From CAIYQJ01 sp963717255 (GTDB lineage: Bacteria; Chloroflexota; Limnocylindria; Limnocylindrales; CSP1-4), in NCBI GenBank assembly GCA_963717255.1, contig CAVQVT010000003.1, forward strand, positions 1 through 64,000: DNA of 64,000 nucleotides. Reading direction: 5' to 3'. Below are positions 56,405-64,000 of the stretch, in pieces. Position numbers and translations under genes: made by a program. Numbering within the stretch: the stretch's first letter is position 1; each line of letters starts with the position of its first letter. The notes beneath the pieces are model-generated. The model was not told where the DNA came from. It saw only the letters and a program-made list of their open reading frames with translations, and made no database searches.

Positions 56405-58102
56405 TCAGAAGGCGCGGATGCTGCCGGTCGTCGAGGACGCGGCGTACCCTCCGCCGCCGGCGAAGGAGACCGTCACCCTGGCGATGCTCCCCCGCTGCGT
56501 GGGCATCCGCAGCGAGGCCGCCGCGCTGCCGCGAGCGTCCGTCGTCGCCGAGGCCTGCCGCCCGTCCAGCACGAACGTGAGCGTCCGCCCGGCGAGCGCG
56601 GTGCCGGTCGCCGTGCGCAGGACGGCGGACAGGGTCACCGGCGCCCCGCTCACGGCCATCGTCGGGCCCGTGTAGGTGACGGTCGTGGCCGTGAGGACGC
56701 CGCCGACCACGAGGGTCGCCGAGGTGCTCGCGGCGCCGTACGATGCGTCGCCGGCGTAGGAGGCCGACACCGCGTACGACCCCGTCGACGACGGCGCGGT
56801 GGCCGTCACCGACGCGGACCCCGTCGACGAGGTCGTGCCCTGGAACGATCTTCCGGCGAGCGTGAACGTGACGGTCCGCCCTGGGAGCGCGGTGCCGCCC
56901 GACGTCGTGAGCGTCGCCGACAGGGTGACGGCCGCGCCGGGCGTGGCGCGCGTCGATCCTGTGTACGTCAGCTTCGTGGGCGTGGCCGAGCCGGTGACGG
57001 TGAACGGCGAGGAGCTCGTCGCGGTGGCCGACGCGACCGTCACGGCGATCGGGCCGGTCGTGGCGCCCGCCGGCACCGTCGCGGTGATCCGCGTGGCGGA
57101 GGCGACCGCGAAGGCGGCGGCTGTCCCGTTGAACGCGACCTTCGTGGCACCCGTGAAGCCCGACCCGTCGACGGTGACGGACGTGCCGGCGGGTCCGGAG
57201 GTGGGCGTGAACGAGGTGATCGACGGGCCGCTGGCCACGTCCGTGGTCGACGAGGACAGCGTCCATCCCTCGAAGGCGTAGCCGTTGACGAACGCCCACG
57301 TCAGGTGACCCCAGCCGGCAGCGCCCCACCCGGTCCCCCACGAGTTCTCGATCCAGACCCCCTGTGCGTCGTACTTCGGCGCGAACACGCCGTGGCCGCC
57401 CCGGGACGTCTCACCCGGCTTCGGCACGTCGATCAGCGGGTCCGCTGCGGTCGCGTGGTCGAACTCCGGGTAGACGGGGATCCCGAGCATCACGGGCTGC
57501 CCGCTCGCGATCGCCGCCTGGATGGCGGCCTGCGCGCCGGTGTTCGCACCGGAGAAGAGCCGGGCGTACGAGGTCGCCCGGTACGGGACGGCAGCGGTCC
57601 GCTCGGCCGGCGTCGGCTGGGTCGTGTAGTCGTAGTCGCCCTGCGTGTACACGCTGCGCGGCGCGATCCCCTGCGAGATGAGGATGTTGAAGTTGCCCGG
57701 GAACGAGCTGCCCCTGTCGACGCCCTGGGCGATCTGGCTGTACAGGTACATCGGGGCGAACAGCGTCTTCTCGCCGAGTGCGTGGTTCCGGAGCCAGTAC
57801 CGATCGTAGTAGCCCGTCGCCCAGGAGACGCACGAGCCGACGCTCCCCTGGTTGCCGACGGGCGGCGCCCAGGCGGAGAGGTCGACCGCGGCCGGGGCGG
57901 TCACCGAATCGATGAGCGCCCGACCCTCGGGGGTGACGCCCGGTGTGGCGGGTGTCCGGATGAGGCCCGTGGGGTGGAGCGGCCCGTCGCTCGGAGCGGG
58001 CGCGGCGTCGCCCGGAGCGGGCGCGCCGGCGCTCGCCGGGAGAGCGAGGAGTGCCGCGAGGACGACCGCGGCAGGGAACGAGAAGCGACGCGATCCGCGC
58101 AC
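56405..58102 (-). CDS. Secreted papain-like (C1) cysteine protease with IPT/TIG and Ig-like repeats
   Basis: The 565-residue protein begins with a signal peptide (about 1-26). A C1 peptidase domain (about 70-275) carries Cys91 in NQGSVGSCVSWA, His237 in GGHGVF and Asn253 in ENSWGTGWG. An IPT/TIG domain (about 285-365, SGPAGTSVTVDGSGFTGATK) and two Ig-like domains (about 370-460 and 465-565) follow, each with TKLTYTG or TTVTYTG starts. It probably degrades extracellular protein. GTG at 58102 is chosen for the signal peptide; a strong ribosome site is missing. Confidence 0.85.
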   Translation of the reverse strand: MRGSRRFSFPAAVVLAALLALPASAGAPAPGDAAPAPSDGPLHPTGLIRTPATPGVTPEGRALIDSVTAPAAVDLSAWAPPVGNQGSVGSCVSWATGYYDRYWLRNHALGEKTLFAPMYLYSQIAQGVDRGSSFPGNFNILISQGIAPRSVYTQGDYDYTTQPTPAERTAAVPYRATSYARLFSGANTGAQAAIQAAIASGQPVMLGIPVYPEFDHATAADPLIDVPKPGETSRGGHGVFAPKYDAQGVWIENSWGTGWGAAGWGHLTWAFVNGYAFEGWTLSSSTTDVASGPSITSFTPTSGPAGTSVTVDGSGFTGATKVAFNGTAAAFAVASATRITATVPAGATTGPIAVTVASATATSSSPFTVTGSATPTKLTYTGSTRATPGAAVTLSATLTTSGGTALPGRTVTFTLAGRSFQGTTSSTGSASVTATAPSSTGSYAVSASYAGDASYGAASTSATLVVGGVLTATTVTYTGPTMAVSGAPVTLSAVLRTATGTALAGRTLTFVLDGRQASATTDARGSAAASLRMPTQRGSIARVTVSFAGGGGYAASSTTGSIRAF

Positions 58103-58266
58103 GGTGCTGCACCCCCGACGGTGAGGCGATGGACGGTCGCCCCGACGGTACGCCGCGCGCGTCCTGTCGGGCAGATGACCGAAGTACCCACCCGGGCCGG
58201 ATCTTCGGCCATCACGCATGCGGAAGTCGGCGGACGCGGAAGGGCGCGCCAGCCGAGTGGCCCCGG

Positions 58267-59925
58267 TCAGCCGCCCCCCGAGCGACGCGGTGCCGGGTCG
58301 ACGAGCAGGCGGGCGGGCCACGTGACCGCCTTCGGGTTCCTGCCGCCGGTCCGTCCCGCCCAGGAGACCGACGCGACCGCGACCGGCTTCGGGCCGAGGA
58401 CGTTGTAGAGGGTCACGGTCGTCGCGCCGAGATCCCCCCGCTCGATCCGGACGGTGATCGACGAGCCACGCGTGACGCCGACGAGCTGCACGTCCCAGGT
58501 CATCGAGACGGCGGCGCGGGACTTCGCCGCCGCGAGCGGCTGCGTCAGCGTGAACCTGACGCCGTCGAAGGCAGCGTCCGTGGCCCTGCCCGCAAGCGAC
58601 GCGCGCGACGGCCTCGTCACGAGCGCTCCGGTGACCCGGACGGTCGTCCAGTCCGAGGTCGTGCGGATCGTGATCCGGGCCCGTGCCGGCGCGGGCCATC
58701 GCGTCGCCTCGAATCGCGTCGCCCAGGTCCGGGTCTGCACGAGGTACCCGTCCGGGGCCAGCGGGGCGTAGCTCAGGTACCGACGTCCCGTCAGGGCCGC
58801 GTGGTCCGGGTCAGCCGGCTCGATCTGCGTCCCCTCGTGCCATTCGTTGAAGGACGTGATCGTCACGAGCGCCGGCTCGACGCCGACGCCCAGAGCGTTC
58901 CTCCACTGAGCGTCGTAGGTCGCGCCGCCGGCGCGCGGGAAGTCCGTCGAGACCGGGTAGCCGATCCGGCGGGCGGAGAACCCGGGCGCGACGCTCGGCA
59001 CGTAGAGGGCGCCGGGCGGGAGGGTACGCGCCCATTCGAAGCGGCTGTCCGCCGCGACGTAGTCGTACAGCCCGTCGAGGTGGGCACCGGCGATCCAGGT
59101 CGCGTCGGTCGTCGAGGCCACCACCAGGCCGCCCTCCGCCGACGCGTGGATCGCGTCGATGCCCGGCTTCCAGTACGCGGGGGTGACTGCCCGTCCGTCT
59201 CGCCCAGCCACGCCCGGGGACCACAGGAAGAACAGGCCCTGGCCCTGCGACCTGCTGCCGTAGGGCGTCCGGGCAGCCACGCGGAAGAAGGCCGCGCTCG
59301 ACCCGTACTGCCGGTACAGGTAGCCGACGTCCTGGGCGAGCCGGGCGGCGCTCCGCTCCGGGTAGTCCTCCATGTGGAACGCGACCTTGATCCCGTAGCG
59401 CGCCGCTGTGTCGAGAAGGAGCGGCACCGCCAGGTCTTCGCGCGAGCCCTGGCCCCACCACGACGTGACGATCACCCCGACCCCGGCCTCACGAAGCCAG
59501 GCCATGTGCCGGGCGACGACCGCGGGGTCCATCGAGTCGTACGGTCCCAACACCGGGTAGTAGTCCGAGTCGATGTCGTCGGCGGCCAGCGAGGCGCCGG
59601 AATCGCCGTCCGCCCAGTGCGTGGAGCCGCCGTACCAGGGGTAGTAGAAGGCGGCGATCCTTGGAGAGGGATCGGGGCCGACGACGGGTGGCAGGTCGGC
59701 GGCGACCATCGCGGCGGGCGGGGCGGAGGACGGTGCGGCCGGCGGCGCCGCGGCAGCGGCCCATGGCTCCATCGTCGCCGGGACCGCCGTGAGGACGACC
59801 GCGAGCACGAGCGTCCCGAGGCTGACCACGCCCCGCTGCCGGCGCCCGGCACGCCGGTCACGCGCTGGGCGGCGGGGCACGTCGTCAGGCGCTTCGCGAA
59901 CCGCCCATCGCCGTACGAAGTCCAC
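58267..59925 (-). CDS. Secreted GH99-like glycosidase (endo-alpha-mannosidase family fold)
   Basis: The 552-residue protein has a long basic N-region, then a hydrophobic export segment (about 33-52). Its catalytic barrel shows AAFYYPWYGG, VIVTSWWGQGSR, FHMEDYPER, VPSVAPGFS and SFNEWHEGTQIEPA. These are GH99 hallmarks, with candidate catalytic glutamates in MEDYP and EWHEGTQIE. The last 150 residues form a beta-rich domain. It would act on mannans or similar polysaccharides outside the cell. GTG at 59925 follows GGAGG by five bases. Confidence 0.8.
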   Translation of the reverse strand: MDFVRRWAVREAPDDVPRRPARDRRAGRRQRGVVSLGTLVLAVVLTAVPATMEPWAAAAAPPAAPSSAPPAAMVAADLPPVVGPDPSPRIAAFYYPWYGGSTHWADGDSGASLAADDIDSDYYPVLGPYDSMDPAVVARHMAWLREAGVGVIVTSWWGQGSREDLAVPLLLDTAARYGIKVAFHMEDYPERSAARLAQDVGYLYRQYGSSAAFFRVAARTPYGSRSQGQGLFFLWSPGVAGRDGRAVTPAYWKPGIDAIHASAEGGLVVASTTDATWIAGAHLDGLYDYVAADSRFEWARTLPPGALYVPSVAPGFSARRIGYPVSTDFPRAGGATYDAQWRNALGVGVEPALVTITSFNEWHEGTQIEPADPDHAALTGRRYLSYAPLAPDGYLVQTRTWATRFEATRWPAPARARITIRTTSDWTTVRVTGALVTRPSRASLAGRATDAAFDGVRFTLTQPLAAAKSRAAVSMTWDVQLVGVTRGSSITVRIERGDLGATTVTLYNVLGPKPVAVASVSWAGRTGGRNPKAVTWPARLLVDPAPRRSGGG

Positions 59926-60099
59926 ACGAGCCTCCGGCGCCGCCCGGTCGGTCGTCTCACGGGGCATCGGCCCGGTGGCGCCCGATCGCCAAGGGTGACT
60001 TCATCGATCCGGCGGCGCGAGGGCCGTTCGTCGCAACGGATGCGGCGCGGTTCGCCCGCCACCCGGCGTCCGGGACGACGCCGCGGTCTCGCCCTGGGG

Positions 60100-60333
60100 T
60101 CAGCCCGCCTCGTCCGTCCGCCACCTGTGCCCGCAGAACCCGCAGGACTCCTTGCCGGGGGCCTGCGGGAGTCCGCATGAGGCGCACGCCCGCCAGCCGT
60201 CCGGAGCCTCTGGGAGGCAGCGGCAGGGGGCCGTGGCGAACGCTCCGACGGTGCCCTCCGGCCTGGACGGGCACGGGGCGTCGCCGTGCGGATCCTCCCC
60301 GCAGGTGGGGCAGCGTTCTGTCCGGACCTTCAC
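60100..60333 (-). CDS. Small zinc-ribbon protein, unknown function
   Basis: The 77-residue protein has cysteine pairs at CPTCGE, CRC, CASCGL and CGFCGH, enough for two zinc ribbons. Nothing else identifies it. The start ATG at 60333 has no strong ribosome site. A similar small zinc protein lies 95 bases upstream. Confidence 0.5.
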   Translation of the reverse strand: MKVRTERCPTCGEDPHGDAPCPSRPEGTVGAFATAPCRCLPEAPDGWRACASCGLPQAPGKESCGFCGHRWRTDEAG

Positions 60334-60427
60334 GTGTCGGCTCCAGGTTCGAGCGGTGCGCCGTGGGACCCGCCCGCCGAGCCCATGATCCCAGCCCCGC
60401 CGACCACTCCGGCCCGTGCCCCGCGCG

Positions 60428-60685
60428 TCAGCGCCTCGGATCGACCGCGGCGGACACGATCCCCGACCAGCCGCCTCCCTCCACCTCGATCAGGTGCTCC
60501 AGCTCGCCCTTGTCGAGGAAGATCCCCCGGCAGTCCTCGCACAGCTCGAGGGTGAGCCCACCCCGGGCGTACGTCCGCATCACGCCGTGGCACTTGGGGC
60601 ACGTGAGGCCGGGAGCGGCAGGCGGACGCGAACCGCGCATGGACGGCGGGTTCGACTGCGCAGGCGGACCGGCTTGATCGGTCAT
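60428..60685 (-). CDS. zf-TFIIB domain protein
   Basis: The 85-residue protein ends in a TFIIB-type zinc ribbon: LTCPKCHGVMRTY then LELCEDCRGIFLDKGELEHLI. This CPxC...CxxCxGxxLDxGEL pattern defines the family; function is unknown. ATG at 60685 follows GAGGGG. The N-terminal 28 residues are Pro/Gly-rich. Confidence 0.82.
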   Translation of the reverse strand: MTDQAGPPAQSNPPSMRGSRPPAAPGLTCPKCHGVMRTYARGGLTLELCEDCRGIFLDKGELEHLIEVEGGGWSGIVSAAVDPRR

Positions 60686-60803
60686 CGGATCCCCTCTTCG
60701 TGGCGACCCTGGCGCGGCACTGCGCCGGTGCCGGTCGCCGCTGTGCGGATGGTAGGCCGGGCCGAGCGAGAGAGCCCGCGCCGCGCGTGAGGCCCGCCGA
60801 CGC

Positions 60804-61229
60804 TCAGCCGATCGACCGGACGCGCACGCCGAGCGCCTCGTAGACGGGTCGCGCCCGCGCATCGCCGGACACCAGCGATCGGCCATGCTGACGAGCGGCC
60901 GCGCCCACGAGCGCGTCGTACACGGCGCCGCCGGAGGCCCCCAGCCCGGCGAGCTCGGGACCGAGGGCGGTCGCGCCTTCCTCGGCGAGGAACGCCGTCG
61001 CCGGGAAGTCGTGGGCCAGCAGGCGGGCGACCTCGGCCGGCGAACGACGGAGTCCGCCCGGGAGCCGCGTCAGGACCGAGTAGGTCTCGAACCAGGCGTG
61101 GCCCGCGAGGCCCAGGCGACGGCCGCGGACGGCCTCCAGGGCGGCCGCGTGCGCCTCGTGATCCTCGACGACGAGGGCGACCGCAGCGCTCGTGTCCAGC
61201 AACAGGACCTCGTCCGGCTCAGCGCCCAT
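60804..61229 (-). CDS. vapC: VapC-type PIN-domain toxin
   Basis: The 141-residue PIN protein has the four acidic metal-site residues Asp12 (LLLDTSAAV), Glu47 (WFETYSVL), Asp104 (VYDALVG) and Asp122 (SGDARA). PIN toxins cleave RNA, often tRNA. Its start overlaps the end of the antitoxin gene by 11 bases, the usual arrangement. Confidence 0.9.
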   Translation of the reverse strand: MGAEPDEVLLLDTSAAVALVVEDHEAHAAALEAVRGRRLGLAGHAWFETYSVLTRLPGGLRRSPAEVARLLAHDFPATAFLAEEGATALGPELAGLGASGGAVYDALVGAAARQHGRSLVSGDARARPVYEALGVRVRSIG

Positions 61230-61461
61230 GCCGGTCGGCGTCGATCAGGTCTCGCACGGCCGCACCGCTCAGTGGCGATCCGGAGGCCGGGATCAGGAGC
61301 AGGCCGTCCTCCTCGTGCAGCCCGCTGCCGCCGACCGGCTCGATCCGGATCGCGGCCCCGTCGAGCTCCAATTCCACCTCGCCGCCGCCGGCGAGCCCGA
61401 TCCGGTCCCGCAGCGGGCGCGGGATCACCAGGCGCCCAGCCTTGTCGATGGTCGTCTTCAT
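61219..61461 (-). CDS. vapB: AbrB-type VapB antitoxin
   Basis: The 80-residue protein has the swapped-hairpin AbrB DNA-binding fold: MKTTIDKAGRLVIPRPLRDR, then VELELDGAAIRIEPV. A C-terminal tail follows that would wrap the toxin. ATG at 61461 begins at the conserved MKTTID. Palindrome 61468-61485 lies directly upstream and is probably its own operator. Confidence 0.9.
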   Translation of the reverse strand: MKTTIDKAGRLVIPRPLRDRIGLAGGGEVELELDGAAIRIEPVGGSGLHEEDGLLLIPASGSPLSGAAVRDLIDADRHGR

Positions 61462-61467
61462 GGCATG

Positions 61468-61485
61468 CACGATACCATTATCGTG
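61468..61485. promoter_or_regulatory. vapBC operator overlapping a -10 box
   Basis: CACGATA-CCAT-TATCGTG is a perfect seven-base inverted repeat seven bases before vapB. On the minus strand it contains GATAAT (61482-61477), a likely -10 box. VapB-VapC binding here would give autoregulation. Confidence 0.6.
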
Positions 61486-61535
61486 GCACGCACCAGCGTG
61501 CACCTTCGACGCCAGGTGAGACAAGGAGGTAGAGC

Positions 61536-62087
61536 GTGTTCTTCCCGGACCTCACATCGGACCGACTCCTGCTCCGACAGGTCAGGGAGAGCGACGCTGC
61601 CTTCCTGTTCGACCACCTGAGCGACAGCAGAGTCTGCAGGTACCTCTACGACGACGAACCGCTCACGACGATCGACGAAGCTGAGGGCCTGATCCAGCTG
61701 TTCATCGATCCAGAAGGCAAGACCCTCAATCGCTGGATCATCGTCGAGAAGGGGTCCGGAGAGCCGATCGGAACGTGCGGCTTCGGGTTCTGGGACAAGC
61801 GGAACAACATCGCGGAGATCGGGTACGACCTGGGCCCGGCGTACTGGGGTCGCGGCTACATGGCGGAAGCGCTGACGGAGGCGCTGACGAGTGGCTTCGA
61901 GAACATGTCGTTGAACAGGGTGGAAGCCGTGATCGCCCTCGAGAACGCCGCATCCATCAGGCTGGTCGAGAAGCTCGGCTTCCAGCGGGAAGGGGTACTG
62001 CGAGACAGGCACCTGTTCAGAGGCAGGTACTACGACCACTACCTCTACTCCCTCCTCGCACGGGAATGGGACGGGCGGGAGGTCTGA
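61536..62087 (+). CDS. GNAT acetyltransferase (RimJ/RimL type)
   Basis: The 183-residue protein has the GNAT fold: SDRLLLRQVRESDAAFLFDH at the N-terminus, then the acetyl-CoA loop YWGRGYMAEAL and the closing ENAASIRLVEKLGFQREGVLRD. It would acetylate a protein N-terminus or small amine. GTG at 61536 follows a perfect AAGGAGGT. Codon use differs from its neighbours, with many AGG/AGA arginine, GAA and CAG codons, which hints at recent acquisition. Confidence 0.88.
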   Translation: MFFPDLTSDRLLLRQVRESDAAFLFDHLSDSRVCRYLYDDEPLTTIDEAEGLIQLFIDPEGKTLNRWIIVEKGSGEPIGTCGFGFWDKRNNIAEIGYDLGPAYWGRGYMAEALTEALTSGFENMSLNRVEAVIALENAASIRLVEKLGFQREGVLRDRHLFRGRYYDHYLYSLLAREWDGREV

Positions 62088-62190
62088 GGGGCCGCGGCAC
62101 CGTCACGTGACGCAGGCGCTGTAGGCTCTCGCAGGTCGCGACAGCCGGGCGCACCGGCGCCGTCGTTCGCGCAGCTGCCAGGAGTCGCTC

Positions 62191-62556
62191 ATGAAGGTCG
62201 GATACGTCGTCCTCTACGTGAACGACGCGGAGGCCTGCCGCAGGTTCTGGGTGGAGCAGGTCGGCATGGTCGAGAAGCGGCGCCAGGAGGCGGGCGCGTT
62301 CACGATCGCGCAGGTCGGGTTCGCCGACCAGCCGTTCGCGTTCGAGCTCGTGCCGCTAGAGATGATGAAGGACAACCCGGACGGCCTCGACCTCGCGACG
62401 CCGTCGATCTGCTTCCACGTCGACGACCTCGAGGCTGCGCGCGCCGCGCTCGTCGGCCGCGGGGTGCAGGCGACCGAGGTGGACGAGCACGAGGGGATGC
62501 GGAGCTTCGCGTTCCCGGACCCCGAGGGACGCTGGTTCGCGGTCACGCCGGCATGA
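62191..62556 (+). CDS. VOC family protein (glyoxalase fold)
   Basis: The 121-residue protein shows the glyoxalase/bleomycin-resistance fold: GYVVLYVNDAEACRRFW, ICFHVDDLEAARAAL and FAFPDPEGRWFAV. It is small and cytoplasmic, of unknown substrate. Its stop overlaps the DUF2200 start (ATGA). TAGGCT at 62122-62127 may be the -10 box. Confidence 0.85.
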   Translation: MKVGYVVLYVNDAEACRRFWVEQVGMVEKRRQEAGAFTIAQVGFADQPFAFELVPLEMMKDNPDGLDLATPSICFHVDDLEAARAALVGRGVQATEVDEHEGMRSFAFPDPEGRWFAVTPA

Positions 62557-62909
62557 GCGGATCGGCGGGCCACCGGATCTACACGATGACGGTGGCCTCG
62601 GTCTACCCGCTCTACCTCGCGAAGGTCGAGAAGAAGGGCCGGACCAAGGACGAGCTCGACACCGTGATCCGCTGGCTGACCGGGTACGACCGGTCCGAGC
62701 TGGACCGACACCTCGCCGCCGGCACGACCTTCGCGGACTTCTTCGCAGGGGCGCGCCTGAACCCTAACGCAGCGCTCATCACAGGCGTCATCTGCGGGGT
62801 GCGTGTCGAGGCGATCGAGGACCCGCTCATGCAGCGGATCCGGTACCTCGACAAGCTGGTGGACGAGCTCGCGAAGGGTCGGGCGCTGGGGAAGGTGCTG
62901 CGCGACTGA
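62553..62909 (+). CDS. DUF2200 family protein
   Basis: The 118-residue protein matches DUF2200: HRIYTMTVASVYPLYLAK, KKGRTKDELDTVIRWLTGYD, then FFAGARLNPNAALITGVICG and a helical end. The family is small, cytoplasmic and uncharacterised. It is translationally coupled to the VOC gene. Confidence 0.87.
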   Translation: MSGSAGHRIYTMTVASVYPLYLAKVEKKGRTKDELDTVIRWLTGYDRSELDRHLAAGTTFADFFAGARLNPNAALITGVICGVRVEAIEDPLMQRIRYLDKLVDELAKGRALGKVLRD

Positions 62910-63001
62910 AGGCGCTTTTCACAGACGTCACGGCGATGCGGATGTCCGGGTCGCGGGGCCTCACGGAGAGGGCCGCCGGCACGGAGCCGGCCACGCGGGG
63001 C

Positions 63002-63397
63002 TCAGGCGTCGGCAGCGCGGCGCAGGCGCTCGAGCTCGCGCCGGAGGCGCTTGCTCGGCCGGCCCTCCCCGCGGACGCGCATGATGCCCGGCTCGGCATC
63101 CGGCACGACCGGCGGACTGTGATCCACGTAGCAGGTCGCGGCGACGGGGGCTCCCACACGCGACTCGATCGGCCGCAGGACCTCGACGATGCGCGTGCGG
63201 TCGGCGATGAGGGCCTCCACCCGGTCGCCCGCTCGAACCTTCGTCGACGGCTTCGCCGGCATCCCGTCCACGAGGACGTGGCCGCCCTCGCACAGCCGCG
63301 TCGCAAGCGGGCGGGTCTTCACGAGACGCACCGCGCACAGCCAGCGGTCGATGCGCGTCTCGTCGGAAGCGCGAGGAGCGGTCACGCATCCAAGCAT
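63002..63397 (-). CDS. S4 RNA-binding domain protein (Hsp15-like)
   Basis: The 131-residue protein begins its S4 domain with RIDRWLCAVRLVKTRPLATRLCEGGHVLVDG and continues with VRAGDRVEA, as in heat-shock protein 15 of ribosome rescue. A basic tail (GRPSKRLRRELERLRR) follows. ATG at 63397 and GTG at 63385 are both possible starts; neither has a good ribosome site. Confidence 0.85.
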   Translation of the reverse strand: MLGCVTAPRASDETRIDRWLCAVRLVKTRPLATRLCEGGHVLVDGMPAKPSTKVRAGDRVEALIADRTRIVEVLRPIESRVGAPVAATCYVDHSPPVVPDAEPGIMRVRGEGRPSKRLRRELERLRRAADA

Positions 63398-63619
63398 CGC
63401 ACGGGCCGCGCATCGGGGCCACGTGGGCGCAGGCGATCAGGCCCTGCCGCGTCCCTGCGCCGAGGGCCGTTCGGGCTGGTCATGCTCATGCTGGCCGCTT
63501 GTACGTCAAGCTGCTCGACGGCAGTGACAGCCCGGGAGATCCGGCGAGCCCGCGATGAATCCTGGGGCGTCCGGCGGTCGTATCGTCGTCGCGGTGACCG
63601 GAACCCAGGAGGATCCCCG

Positions 63620-64000
63620 ATGCGCAGCGTGACCTACTCGATGGGCGTCTCACTCGACGGCTACATCGTCGGGCCGGACGGCGACTTCGACTGGACGACG
63701 CCCGACCCCGAGGTCTTCCGCTTCTGGATCGACGAGATCCGGGAGGTCGGCGTGCACCTGATGGGACGACGGCTGTACGAGACGATGCTGTACTGGGAGA
63801 CCGCCGACGAGGATCCGTCGCTCGACGCCGCAGAGCGCGAGTGGACCGCCCTGTGGAAGCCGCTCCCGAAGGTGGTGTTCTCCACCACGCTGTCGGCGGT
63901 GGAGGGCACTGCCCGCCTGGCCTCCGGCGGCCTGGCGGAGGAGATCGCGCGGTTGCGGGCCGAGTCGGGGGAGGGCGACATCGCGATCGGCGGCGCGACG
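63620..64000 (+). CDS. Dihydrofolate reductase/RibD C-terminal family protein (3'-truncated by window edge)
   Basis: 127 residues are present before the window ends. They show VTYSMGVSLDGYIVGPDGDFDW, LMGRRLYETMLYW and KVVFSTTL, typical of the RibD_C/dihydrofolate-reductase-like family of about 190 residues. These proteins bind NADPH; most are uncharacterised. ATG at 63620 follows AGGAGGA. Confidence 0.88.
   Translation, partial: MRSVTYSMGVSLDGYIVGPDGDFDWTTPDPEVFRFWIDEIREVGVHLMGRRLYETMLYWETADEDPSLDAAEREWTALWKPLPKVVFSTTLSAVEGTARLASGGLAEEIARLRAESGEGDIAIGGAT

Overview
The window is a GC-rich bacterial chromosome segment (about 70% G+C by eye). Genes are densely packed in short co-directional operons, GTG starts are common, and many stop/start codons overlap by 1-4 bases. 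The gene set (fused E1 alpha/beta dehydrogenase, Hox-type [NiFe] hydrogenase, inositol and methylamine-type corrinoid genes, many Gfo/Idh and GntR proteins) fits an aerobic or facultative heterotroph such as a soil or freshwater Chloroflexota (Limnocylindria-like) or a high-GC actinobacterium. No rRNA or tRNA is present, so this placement is an inference. I found no CRISPR array, intact insertion sequence, prophage, tRNA or rRNA.

Layout. 1-1.8 kb: 3' end of a split transketolase, a GntR regulator and a C_GCAxxG_C_C protein. 1.9-5 kb: a UvrA-like ABC ATPase divergent from a DUF1801 gene, followed by a short relic of a second uvrA-like gene. 5-9.9 kb: a SorC regulator with a palindrome over its promoter, then a fused 2-oxoacid dehydrogenase E1 and its E2. 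9.9-13 kb: small minus-strand genes (tyrosine phosphatase, ComB, a truncated PLP desulfhydrase/deaminase, a membrane protein, a VOC protein). 13-23.9 kb: an inositol-type catabolic operon (DegT aminotransferase, IolB, IolG, IolD, a transaldolase-like protein, two more Gfo/Idh oxidoreductases, a TIM-barrel isomerase and IolE) behind a promoter with a LacI-type operator. 23.9-29.6 kb: a complete hoxEFUYH operon with its maturation protease and hypA, nearly every junction a 4-base overlap. 30-33.3 kb: a secreted repeat protein and glutamate decarboxylase.

33.6-50.7 kb is the most coherent block: a one-carbon/quaternary-amine island. A minus-strand corrinoid operon holds MttC-like corrinoid protein, DUF1638, a small virulence-factor-domain protein, a methyl-THF methyltransferase, the corrinoid reactivase RACo, a non-pyrrolysine MttB and IclR. 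It lies beside a GntR regulator, a divergent dimethylglycine/sarcosine dehydrogenase-like flavoprotein with its own ETF, and a convergent operon of homocysteine methyltransferase, choline dehydrogenase and a second ETF. Together they could take choline and glycine betaine stepwise to sarcosine, with methyl groups going to tetrahydrofolate or methionine.

50.8-64 kb is mixed: an SDR, a haloacetate-dehalogenase-like hydrolase with an S9 peptidase, an M20 peptidase, a secreted papain-like protease, a GH99-like glycosidase, two zinc-ribbon proteins, a VapBC toxin-antitoxin pair with a palindromic operator, a GNAT acetyltransferase with atypical codon use, small VOC/DUF2200/S4 genes and a truncated dihydrofolate-reductase-family gene at the right edge.
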